The notes beneath the pieces are model-generated. The model had not been told where the DNA came from. It did not search any database and saw nothing but the letters and a program-made list of their open reading frames with translations. This document shows positions 1 through 5,918 of a stretch of 8,422 nucleotides of DNA, piece by piece. The translations under genes and the position numbers were made by a program. This stretch comes from an uncultured Collinsella sp. (lineage in GTDB: Bacteria; Actinomycetota; Coriobacteriia; Coriobacteriales; Coriobacteriaceae), in NCBI GenBank assembly GCA_959605475.1, contig CAUHFS010000069.1, positions 1 through 8,422 of the forward strand, given 5' to 3'. Every line of letters begins with the position of its first letter. The stretch's first letter is position 1.

Positions 1-932
1 CCAAGATCGGGAACGCCAGCCGCTTCCTGCTTATGAACATGGAGGGCTACACGCCCGGCGAACCCGTCGTGGAGACGCCGGCAGACGCCTGGATGTTCAG
101 CCGTCTGGCCAAGGCAGTCAAGATGGTCACCGAGGGTATTGAGAACTACACCTTTGGCGACATGGCCCGCGGCGTGCAGCAGTTCTTCTGGAATGAGGTC
201 TGCGACTGGTACGTCGAGGTCACCAAGGCCCGCCTGAAGGGCGAGGGTCGTCTGCAGGCGCAGCGCAACCTGATCTTTGTGCTCGACACCTCCATTCGCC
301 TGATGCACCCGCTCATGCCGTTCGTTACCGAGGAGATCTGGGACAACATGCCGGCGAGCGTGCTCGATCTGGACGCCGAGGGCAACGTGGACCGCGCCGA
401 GGCGCTCATGATCGCCAAGTGGCCCGAGCCCGCCGACTACGCCAAGTATGTTGACGAGGACGCCGAGCGCGCATTTGAGCTGTGCCGTACCGTCGTGTCT
501 GCCGCCCGCGCCACGCGTTCGCGTTATCGCTTGAGCCCCAAGGCTGAGCTCGACGTGGTCGTGCGCGCCGGTGCCGAGGACATCGAGAAGCTCGAGAGCC
601 TGCGCTCGACCATCGAGCCGCTGGCCAACACCGCCTCGCTGGTCATGGGTACCGACGTCGAGAAGCCGGCCGCGAGCATTGCCGTGGTCGATAGCGGCGT
701 CGAGGTCTTTGTGGTGCTCGAGGGCAAGGTCGATCTTTCGGCCGAGAAGGCGCGCCTGGAGAAGGAGATCGCCGCTGCTCAGAAGGAGCTCGCCGGCTGC
801 GAGAAGACGCTCGCCAACGAGGGCTTTGTGGCCAAGGCCGCGCCCGCGGTGGTCCAGAAGAAGAGGGACCGTGCAGCTGAGCTCAAGGAGATCCTGGCGG
901 CGCTGACTGCTCAGGTTGCTGACTTCTCGTAG
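1..932 (+). CDS. valS: Valyl-tRNA synthetase, C-terminal part (5' end outside window)
   Basis: This is the carboxy end of the class I synthetase that charges tRNA-Val with valine in the cytoplasm. The reading frame is already open at base 3 (KIGNASRFLLMN...), which matches the stretch just after the KMSKS catalytic loop in ValRS, so the Rossmann catalytic core and editing domain lie outside the window. The ATG at 33 is internal. What is present is the anticodon-binding helical domain, including the family signature HPLMPFVTEEIW (bases about 306-341), followed by a charged, leucine-rich tail (bases about 710-925) typical of the ValRS C-terminal coiled-coil arm that contacts the tRNA. The tail carries the familiar Lys-rich EKARLEKEI and ANEGFVAKAAPAVV segments. 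The stop is TAG at 930-932. folC follows on the same strand, an order also known from Firmicutes, but here 280 bp of structured DNA separates them. Identification is by motif and is firm. Confidence 0.96.
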   Translation, partial: KIGNASRFLLMNMEGYTPGEPVVETPADAWMFSRLAKAVKMVTEGIENYTFGDMARGVQQFFWNEVCDWYVEVTKARLKGEGRLQAQRNLIFVLDTSIRLMHPLMPFVTEEIWDNMPASVLDLDAEGNVDRAEALMIAKWPEPADYAKYVDEDAERAFELCRTVVSAARATRSRYRLSPKAELDVVVRAGAEDIEKLESLRSTIEPLANTASLVMGTDVEKPAASIAVVDSGVEVFVVLEGKVDLSAEKARLEKEIAAAQKELAGCEKTLANEGFVAKAAPAVVQKKRDRAAELKEILAALTAQVADFS

Positions 933-942
933 GTGTTACTGG

Positions 943-1052
943 GGGACGCGTCCCGATGCTTTGCTCTCCGCTGCGGACAGTCCTGCGCAAGACGGACAGC
1001 ACATTAAGTGCTGTCCTTTGCGTGCGGAACTTGCGGCGAGCAAAGCATCGGG
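943..1052. repeat. Long imperfect inverted repeat between valS and folC
   Basis: Outer arms CCCGATGCTTTGCTC (952-966) and GAGCAAAGCATCGGG (1038-1052) are perfect 15-bp reverse complements. Inner arms GGACAGCAC (994-1002) and GTGCTGTCC (1008-1016) pair around the 5-base loop ATTAA. The stretch between them pairs partly, the left side being 6 nt longer. A separate perfect palindrome, GGGACGCGTCCC, spans 943-954 and overlaps the outer arm. The whole would form a cruciform or a hairpin of about 100 nt in the valS 3' region. It has no U-tract of its own, so it looks more like a REP/BIME-type intergenic element than an intrinsic terminator. The function is not known. Confidence 0.7.
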
Positions 1053-1158
1053 CCGCTCCTAGTTCGTTTACGTGGTTGTTTGCATCTGGCGTGTTAGGGC
1101 CACTTGGTTGTGGCCTTGATCTCGCTGCAAAGCGGTGTTTGGCTGATATTTTGAATGG

Positions 1159-1191
1159 GAGGGGCTCGTTGTTTGTTACGGGCCTCTTTTT
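1159..1191 (+). terminator. Terminator- or attenuator-like hairpin directly before folC
   Basis: GAGG (1159-1162), a GG bulge, and CTCG (1165-1168) pair with CGGG (1179-1182) and CCTC (1183-1186) around a 10-nt loop. A TTTTT run follows at 1187-1191. This is a passable intrinsic terminator on the plus strand. It could end the valS transcript, but it finishes only 21 bases before the chosen folC start, leaving no room for a promoter in between. It may therefore act as an attenuator or as a partial terminator in a valS-folC transcript. A further stem, GGCCAC/GTGGCC (1098-1103 with 1110-1115), lies upstream in the same leader. The stem is bulged, so confidence is moderate. Confidence 0.5.
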
Positions 1192-1212
1192 ATGTTGAGG
1201 GGACTTTGGGTT

Positions 1213-2556
1213 ATGGCTAAGCGTTCTGGGTCGTATTCTGTGCCGTTCTCGTTTGAGTTGCTTTCGTTTGGTGAGGCTGTTGGGCTGGCTGCTGATACGG
1301 GGCGGATTTCTGGGGATGCTGGTCCTTTGCTTGAGACGGTTGTCGATATGCTTGATGAGCTGGGACGTCCGGACGAGTATTTCGATTGCATTCAGGTTGC
1401 CGGTACTAATGGCAAGACTTCGACCACGCGTTTTTCGGCTGCCATCCTTCGTGGTGAGGGGTTAAAGACCGCGCTGTATACGTCGCCGCAGCTGGTGCGC
1501 TATCCCGAGCGCATGGAGGTTGATGGGCGCGTTGTGAGCGACGAGTCGTTTGCCCGTGGTGTTTCTGCTGCTGTTGAGGCGGGACATCGCGTGAATGCCC
1601 GTCGTGTGGCGGCGGGGGAGCGCGCCTATTCCATTACGCCGTTTGACCTGCTGACGGCTGCCGCACTTGTCGTGTTTGCCGAGGCCGCGGTGGATGTTGC
1701 CGTGCTCGAGGTCGGCATGGGCGGACGCTGGGACGCCACGAGTGCGACCGATCCCGTCGCCGTTGCCATTACGGGCATTGGGCTCGATCACACACGCATT
1801 TTGGGCGATACGCTCGAGGCCATTGCGGGGGAGAAGGCTGCGGTTATTAAGCCTGGACGCCTGGTTGTTTTGGGCGAGGGTACGCACGAGGCGAGCGTTC
1901 AGCGCGTGATGGATGCACGTTGTCGCGAGTGCGGCATAGTGCCGCTGGTGGTGAACCATGCCACGACCAAGGTGCCGGCACATGTGGGCGACACGGTTGA
2001 GTTTAGCTGCACCACGCCGCGTGCGATCTATACGTCTAGCATGGTCAAGCCGGCGTATCAGCCGCAGAATGCCGCGTGCGCGATTATGCTGTGCGAGGGG
2101 TATCTGGGTCGCGAGCTCGATCATGACAAGCTCGATGCGTCGCTTATGGGCTGCCCCACGCCGGGTCGCTTTGATGTGCTGGGAACCAATACGCTCAAGC
2201 TGATCGACGCCTGTCATAACCCTCAGAGCTGCGAGAACTTTGTGAGCGCACTGGACGAGATCGATTCGTGCGTAGAGAATCGCCCCACGCTGCTGTGCGC
2301 CGCGCTGGCCGATAAGGACGTGGCGGGTATCGTTGACGTTCTGGTTCCGGCGTTCCCCCGCGTGGTCGTAACCCAGACCGATTCCGATCGCGCCTTGCCC
2401 GCACAGGAGCTTGCCTCCCTGGTGGACGCCGACAAGCTCGCGGGCGTGTACCCCAGCGTATCCGAGGCCCTCGCGGCTTTCGATGCCGCGGGCGAGTCCT
2501 TCGTAGCCGCCGGCACCATCACCCTAGCCGGCGAAGTAGCCGGCCTGCTGCGCTAA
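1213..2556 (+). CDS. folC: Folylpolyglutamate synthase / dihydrofolate synthase (Mur ligase family)
   Basis: This is an ATP-dependent ligase that adds glutamate to dihydropteroate and/or to the gamma-carboxyl chain of reduced folates, keeping folate in the cytoplasm and active in one-carbon metabolism. The 447-residue product has the Mur-ligase order: P-loop GTNGKTS (residues 64-70), the folate-loop region YTSPQL (89-94), metal/ATP-site EVGMGGRWDAT (166-176), GIGLDHT (188-194), GEKAAVIK (206-213), then the C-terminal domain with PGRF (317-320) and DACHNP (332-337). An ATG at 1192 is in frame, but it touches the terminator T-run and has no Shine-Dalgarno; the ATG at 1213 has GAGGGG 8-9 bases upstream, so it is preferred. 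The usual TSPHL is TSPQL here. The first 60-70 codons are rich in G and T (GTT, GCT, TTT), unlike the C-ending codons later in the gene. Stop is TAA. Confidence 0.93.
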   Translation: MAKRSGSYSVPFSFELLSFGEAVGLAADTGRISGDAGPLLETVVDMLDELGRPDEYFDCIQVAGTNGKTSTTRFSAAILRGEGLKTALYTSPQLVRYPERMEVDGRVVSDESFARGVSAAVEAGHRVNARRVAAGERAYSITPFDLLTAAALVVFAEAAVDVAVLEVGMGGRWDATSATDPVAVAITGIGLDHTRILGDTLEAIAGEKAAVIKPGRLVVLGEGTHEASVQRVMDARCRECGIVPLVVNHATTKVPAHVGDTVEFSCTTPRAIYTSSMVKPAYQPQNAACAIMLCEGYLGRELDHDKLDASLMGCPTPGRFDVLGTNTLKLIDACHNPQSCENFVSALDEIDSCVENRPTLLCAALADKDVAGIVDVLVPAFPRVVVTQTDSDRALPAQELASLVDADKLAGVYPSVSEALAAFDAAGESFVAAGTITLAGEVAGLLR

Positions 2557-2571
2557 CCCATCCCCTCAGCG

Positions 2572-2636
2572 GTTGCGGTGAAATGCGGACTGTTTTACAA
2601 GCCAGGAGCCTCAAACAGTCCGTATATCACCGCAAC
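2572..2636. repeat. 65-bp hairpin element downstream of folC
   Basis: GTTGCGGTGA (2572-2581) pairs with TCACCGCAAC (2627-2636), and CGGACTGTTT (2586-2595) pairs with AAACAGTCCG (2613-2622). The four bases between each pair of arms also pair, apart from one mismatch and one G-U, giving a nearly unbroken stem of about 24 bp with a 17-nt loop. It starts 15 bp after the folC stop. It may help end or protect the folC transcript, but it has no clear U-tract and looks like a dispersed REP-type element. Confidence 0.7.
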
Positions 2637-2640
2637 TCAA

Positions 2641-2675
2641 AAGCAGTCAATTTGGGACGGGGCTTTTTGGCTGCC
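2641..2675 (-). repeat. Dispersed 35-bp repeat, copy A
   Basis: Read on the minus strand this segment contains AGCCCCGTCCCAAATT, and it matches copy B at 4124-4159 (plus strand) at about 31 of 36 aligned positions, with one single-base gap. Both copies lie at a gene 3' side: this one between folC and the M24 gene, copy B over the stop codon of the DUF1667 gene. That is the pattern of a short non-coding repeat family rather than of coding homology. No function can be assigned. Confidence 0.6.
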
Positions 2676-2698
2676 CTGTGCCCCGAGTTGACTCGCTT

Positions 2699-2858
2699 GC
2701 CACGAAATGGGCCTATTTACTACGTTTGACCGGTAACCCTCGACCATACCGGGAATTGCGAAATCAAAATCGCAGGTAAAGGGCTTGCCATTTTTTAAAA
2801 AAGACCCGCATGGTCGACCCATGCGAGTTTAACGTAGTAGATAGGCCGTTTTCGTGGC
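2699..2858. mobile_element. MITE-like element with 28-bp inverted ends
   Basis: The ends 2699-2726 and 2831-2858 are reverse complements at 25 of 28 positions. They share GCCACGAAA, GGCCTAT and TACTACGTT, interrupted by 2-base and 1-base differences. The 160-bp body holds no transposase and no plausible long coding frame. Inside are TTTTTTAAAAAA (2791-2802) and a strong hairpin (2807-2825). No target-site duplication is evident at the borders, so this could be an old MITE, a REP/BIME-like unit, or a structured element of another kind. The mobile nature is inferred only from size and inverted ends. Confidence 0.55.
2797..2825 (-). terminator. Intrinsic terminator for the M24 peptidase gene, within the MITE-like element
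   Basis: Read on the minus strand, CGCATGG and CCATGCG form a perfect 7-bp stem with a 5-nt loop, followed by GGTC and six T (complement of 2797-2802). This is a standard rho-independent terminator placed about 80 bases after the minus-strand peptidase stop at 2906. On the plus strand the same hairpin is followed by AG and TTT only, so the plus orientation is much weaker. Confidence 0.6.
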
Positions 2859-2873
2859 GCAGCTAATCGGAAG

Positions 2874-2900
2874 GTGCCAAAGGGACTGTCCCTTTGGCAC
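2874..2900. repeat. 27-bp near-perfect palindrome after the M24 gene
   Basis: GTGCCAAAGGGAC (2874-2886) and GTCCCTTTGGCAC (2888-2900) are exact reverse complements with a single T between them. The palindrome begins 5 bases past the M24 stop codon on the minus strand. The minimal centre suits a DNA cruciform or protein site more than a normal RNA loop, although opening the centre would still leave a long stem. A degraded relative is seen at 4038-4070. The style is that of bacterial REP-type extragenic palindromes. Confidence 0.7.
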
Positions 2901-2905
2901 ATTGG

Positions 2906-3994
2906 CTAGTCTAGGCGGACAGGATCGTGGGGGTAGGCGTTGAGAATCTCGACGCCGTTCTCGGTCACCAGAGCAAGGTCCTCGATGCGGACACCGGTGC
3001 GGCCGGGGAGGTAGATGCCCGGTTCGATTGAGAACGTCATGCCTGGCTTTACGACCTGCTCGTTGACGAGCGAGACGTCGCCCGGCTCGTGGTCCTGCAG
3101 ACCAATCGAGTGGCCTAGGCGATGTGTAAAGTATTTGCCATAGCCTGCGTCCTCGATCACATCGCGTGCGGCGCGGTCCAAGTCGCACATGCGAACGCCC
3201 GGCGCGATGAGTGCCTCGGCGGCCTCGTTGGCGCGGCGCACGATATCGTAGATGCGCGCCGTCTCCTCGTCCGGCTCGCCCCAAAAGAACGTGCGCGTCA
3301 TGTCCGAGCAGTAGTTGCGATGGCGTCCGCCAATGTCGAATAGCACCACGTCGCCATGCTTGAGCACGGTATCGTCGGGTTCGTGATGCGGGTCGCCGGC
3401 GTTGGCGCCAAAGCTCACGATCGGCGGAAAGCTAAAGCCCTCGCAGCCGTGCTTGCGATACAGGCCGAGCATCTGGTCAGCAATTTCGCGCTCCGTCACA
3501 CCTTCGTGGACGAGTTTGATGGCATCAGCCATCACGGCGTCGTTGGCGGCGGAGGACACGCGCATGAGCTCCTGCTCGGTGGCATCCTTGTGGGTGCGTG
3601 CGGCGGTGACGGCAAAGTCACCCAGGAAAAACTCGCTTGCGGCGTGGCGCTCCATAAGCGGCATCAAAAAGCCGGAGCGCATGACGGTGTCGACGCCGAG
3701 CGGTTTGGTCGGATCGACCTCGCGCGCGATGGCATCGGTCACGATATCAGTATCGGTGTGGTAGGCAACGCGGGCATTGTCGTACTCGGGCAGCTGATGC
3801 AGCGCGTTGACCAGAATCACCGGCTCGGCACCGCGCGTGAGCAGCACGCCACAAAAACGCTCGAACATATCGGCATAAAAGCCGGTCAGGTAATAAATCG
3901 ACCACGGGTCGTTTACGAGGAGCTGCGCGCCGGGGTGCTGAGCCTCGAGCGCATCGAGCACGCGCGCCACACGCTGGTCATCGACATGTGCCAT
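2906..3994 (-). CDS. M24 family metallopeptidase (Xaa-Pro aminopeptidase type)
   Basis: This is a predicted cytoplasmic dinuclear-metal peptidase that removes residues next to proline, most like aminopeptidase P or prolidase. The 362-residue product has the two-domain layout: a creatinase-type N-terminal domain (about 1-130, with SIYYLTGFY at 32-40) and a pita-bread catalytic domain. All five metal ligands are visible: Asp220 in FDIGG, Asp231 in SDMTRTF, His295 in HRLGHSIGL, Glu324 in SIEPGIY and Glu338 in VRIEDL; the supporting His302 in DHEP is also present. A longer frame reaches 4042, but the ATG at 3994 has AAAGGA six bases upstream and gives a normal family start. No signal peptide is seen. 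It appears to be a single-gene unit, with an intrinsic terminator downstream. Aminopeptidase P versus prolidase (dipeptidase) cannot be decided from motifs alone. Confidence 0.92.
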   Translation of the reverse strand: MAHVDDQRVARVLDALEAQHPGAQLLVNDPWSIYYLTGFYADMFERFCGVLLTRGAEPVILVNALHQLPEYDNARVAYHTDTDIVTDAIAREVDPTKPLGVDTVMRSGFLMPLMERHAASEFFLGDFAVTAARTHKDATEQELMRVSSAANDAVMADAIKLVHEGVTEREIADQMLGLYRKHGCEGFSFPPIVSFGANAGDPHHEPDDTVLKHGDVVLFDIGGRHRNYCSDMTRTFFWGEPDEETARIYDIVRRANEAAEALIAPGVRMCDLDRAARDVIEDAGYGKYFTHRLGHSIGLQDHEPGDVSLVNEQVVKPGMTFSIEPGIYLPGRTGVRIEDLALVTENGVEILNAYPHDPVRLD

Positions 3995-4037
3995 GAAACA
4001 TCCTTTCGCTAGGCTGCCACCATGGTATCCCAAGCCC

Positions 4038-4070
4038 GGCACATAGGGACGTTCCTTTTATGCTGGCACC
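4038..4070. repeat. Degenerate palindrome upstream of the M24 gene
   Basis: GGCACATAGGGAC (4038-4050) is followed directly by GTTCCTTTTATGCTGGC. The two halves pair imperfectly (CATA/TATG and GGGAC/GTTCC with a TTT bulge). It resembles the clean palindrome at 2874-2900 in its GGCAC ends and its AGGGAC/GTYCC centre, so it is probably a decayed member of the same family. It lies in the 163-bp gap between the DUF1667 gene and the M24 gene. No convincing promoter was found in this gap. Confidence 0.35.
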
Positions 4071-4123
4071 TTGGGACACTCCTCGGCCTTGACATGGTTT
4101 ATCTGGGATGATTGGGCAAGTAA

Positions 4124-4159
4124 GGTAGCCAAAAGAGCCCCGTCCTAAATTAGCTGCTT
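4124..4159 (+). repeat. Dispersed 36-bp repeat, copy B
   Basis: This is the second copy of the repeat at 2641-2675, in opposite orientation, sharing AGCCAAAA, AGCCCCGTCC, AAATT and CTGCTT. Its right end covers the first two bases of the minus-strand TAA stop (4158-4160) of the DUF1667 gene, so the repeat forms that gene's 3' untranslated start. No obvious hairpin with a U-run was found here that would end the operon. Confidence 0.6.
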
Positions 4160-4556
4160 AGGCTGGGTCGATGTCCATACTGGCGACTAGGTCAATGTTA
4201 GTGCCGAGAAGATCTTCCAGCACGACGTCGCCCATGCGGATGGGGGCGTTGACGACTAGACCTCGGATGAGGGCCATGGCTTGGGCGTGGAGTGCCAGCG
4301 GGATGGCTTCGGCCGTGCGCACGGGGAGCAGGGCTTCGTCGCCGCCGGAGACGGCCACGGTCGTCGTGAGCACGCGCATGGGGCAGGTGAGCTCCTGATG
4401 CGCGAACGTATCGCCGCGCGGGCAGTTGTTGCCGGTCACGGAGCGCACTTCCACCACGGCGCCATTGGCGTCGCGCTCCACCTCTACGGTCAGAAGGCAC
4501 TCGGATGGGCAGGTGGTGCAGTTGAACTGCAGCGTTTCGACCACGTTATCGCTCAT
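4158..4556 (-). CDS. DUF1667 cysteine-rich redox partner protein
   Basis: This 132-residue cytoplasmic protein matches the DUF1667 pattern. It has an N-terminal cysteine group, C13-x2-C16-P-x2-C20, then GNNCPRG (Cys45) and LTCPMRVLTTTV (Cys58), followed by a mixed C-terminal domain containing LLPVRT and IP. The spacing suggests a metal or iron-sulphur site in the first 60 residues; which metal is not known. It is the last gene of the operon: its ATG lies 3 bases past the stop of the FAD/NAD(P) oxidoreductase, and its Shine-Dalgarno (GAGGAGG) sits within that gene's last codons, implying tight translational coupling. Dehydrogenase, FAD/NAD(P) oxidoreductase and DUF1667 genes also occur together in other anaerobes (Thermotoga has such a cluster near glycerol genes), so a small electron-transfer or assembly subunit is the best inference. 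Confidence 0.87.
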   Translation of the reverse strand: MSDNVVETLQFNCTTCPSECLLTVEVERDANGAVVEVRSVTGNNCPRGDTFAHQELTCPMRVLTTTVAVSGGDEALLPVRTAEAIPLALHAQAMALIRGLVVNAPIRMGDVVLEDLLGTNIDLVASMDIDPA

Positions 4557-4559
4557 AGT

Positions 4560-5918
4560 TTATGCCTCCTCGATGGGATCGACGGATAGGACGATCTCGC
4601 TGGCACCCAGGTCGAGTGCGCGCTGAATTACCTTTGCCGGCAGCGGGAAGTTTTCCATGACGCTCGGCTTAAACGGGCGGACCTTGCCGGCAAACAGCTC
4701 CTCGCCACCTGCCAGAATGCGTACGCGGGCGGCGTCGACCGGTCGGTGCACGCGGAAGTTGAGCTTGGTGAGCGCCGTCGTCGTAATGCGTCCTGGCAGC
4801 GCGTATCCCGCAATGCCTGCAGGGGAGACCGTGAGCTCGCAGCTCGTGTCCGCGACCGCGTTCGTTTCGGCTCCGCCACCCAGCGCGAACGCCGTCGCGG
4901 CTGCACCGGCGCGCTCGGACTCGGTCGTCACGTTGTCGGCCAGGTCGTGCACGTGCAGCACGTTGCCACAGGCAAAGATGCCCGGCACGCCTGTCTGGAG
5001 GCTCTGGTCAACTACGGCACCGCGCGTGCGCGGGTCAAGCTCTACGCCTGCGGCAACCGAAAGCTCGTTCTCGGGAATCAATCCCACCGAAAGCAGCAGC
5101 GTGTCGCACGGAACAATGCGCTCGGTCCCCGGAATGGGCGCCAGGTGCTCGTCGACCTGGCTTACCTCGACGGCCTCCACGCGGTCGTGCCCGATCACGC
5201 GCGTCACCGTGGTGGACAGGTGCAACGGAATGCCAAAGTCGTCCAGGCAGTTCTTCACATTGCGGCGCAGCCCGTTGGCGTACGGCATGAGCTCGTACAC
5301 GCCCTCGACCGAAATCCCCTCGAGCGTGCAGCGGCGCGCCATGATAAGCCCGATGTCGCCCGAGCCTAAGATGACGGCGCGCGAGCCGGGCTTGAGGTTC
5401 TCGATATTGATGTATCGCTGCGCCAGGCCCGCTGTAAACACGCCGGCGGGACGGCTGCCGGGAATCTTGATCTCGCTGCGGGTGCGCTCGCGGCAACCCA
5501 TGGCAAGGACGACCGCGCGTCCGGTGAGCCGTAGCATGCCGGCGGGGTTCATGAGCGTGACGGTATGGACCGCGGTGTCTTCCGTAGGCTCGCTCGAATC
5601 AATCCCAATCACCATGCTGTTCAGGAACAGCACAATGTCGGTTGCGTGCACCTGGTCGATAAAGCGCTGCGCGTACTCGGGACCGGTGAGCTCCTGTTTA
5701 AAGTGCGATAGGCCAAAGCCGGGGTGGATGCACTGGCGGAGGATGCCGCCCAGGTGCTGCTCGCGCTCCACGATGGCCACGCGTGCACCTGCCTTATGCG
5801 CGGCAAGCGCGGCCGCCATGCCGGCAGGTCCGCCGCCAATAACGACCACGTCGAAGGCTTGCGTTTGTACGGCTTCTACGACGCCGCAATCAATCGCGCT
5901 CGATTTGAATTTCGCCAT
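4560..5918 (-). CDS. FAD/NAD(P)-dependent oxidoreductase, probable subunit of a glycerol-3-phosphate dehydrogenase complex
   Basis: A 452-residue flavoprotein of the two-dinucleotide-binding pyridine nucleotide-disulphide reductase fold, related to HcnB-type subunits. FAD-binding GGGPAG is at 28-33, with the ribose-binding Glu51 in VEREQHLGGIL; a second nucleotide site, GSGDIG, is at 185-190; the FAD-phosphate motif GIFACGN is at 313-319. After about residue 385 comes an extra C-terminal domain. There is no CxxxxC active disulphide, so it is more likely an electron-transfer subunit than a disulphide reductase. It is the middle gene of the operon. The ATG at 5918 lies inside the 3' end of the upstream dehydrogenase gene (43-bp overlap), and its Shine-Dalgarno must come from the AAGGGGG part of a nine-G run 9-10 bases upstream. 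About 20 residues precede the usual first beta strand (FDVVVIGGG), but no better start is visible. Confidence 0.88.
   Translation of the reverse strand: MAKFKSSAIDCGVVEAVQTQAFDVVVIGGGPAGMAAALAAHKAGARVAIVEREQHLGGILRQCIHPGFGLSHFKQELTGPEYAQRFIDQVHATDIVLFLNSMVIGIDSSEPTEDTAVHTVTLMNPAGMLRLTGRAVVLAMGCRERTRSEIKIPGSRPAGVFTAGLAQRYINIENLKPGSRAVILGSGDIGLIMARRCTLEGISVEGVYELMPYANGLRRNVKNCLDDFGIPLHLSTTVTRVIGHDRVEAVEVSQVDEHLAPIPGTERIVPCDTLLLSVGLIPENELSVAAGVELDPRTRGAVVDQSLQTGVPGIFACGNVLHVHDLADNVTTESERAGAAATAFALGGGAETNAVADTSCELTVSPAGIAGYALPGRITTTALTKLNFRVHRPVDAARVRILAGGEELFAGKVRPFKPSVMENFPLPAKVIQRALDLGASEIVLSVDPIEEA

Noticed and set aside
1053..1158. THF riboswitch or T-box upstream of folC
   Set aside because: Only a simple GGCCAC/GTGGCC stem is present; I could not find the conserved THF riboswitch core or a T-box sequence.
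956..1198. 80-residue open frame on the plus strand between valS and folC
   Set aside because: It runs over the long inverted repeat and terminator hairpin, lacks a Shine-Dalgarno and has no domain.
1462..2217. 251-residue open frame on the minus strand
   Set aside because: It is antisense to folC, which has its full motif set; this frame is Arg/His-rich with no recognisable domain.
2637..2822. 61-residue open frame on the minus strand
   Set aside because: It is made of the inside and one end of the 160-bp inverted-end element plus repeat copy A. It has no Shine-Dalgarno evidence and probably reflects repeat sequence, not a gene, although repeated copies may be annotated as proteins elsewhere.
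3356..4012. 218-residue open frame on the plus strand
   Set aside because: It is antisense to the M24 gene, whose five metal ligands and Shine-Dalgarno are clear on the other strand.
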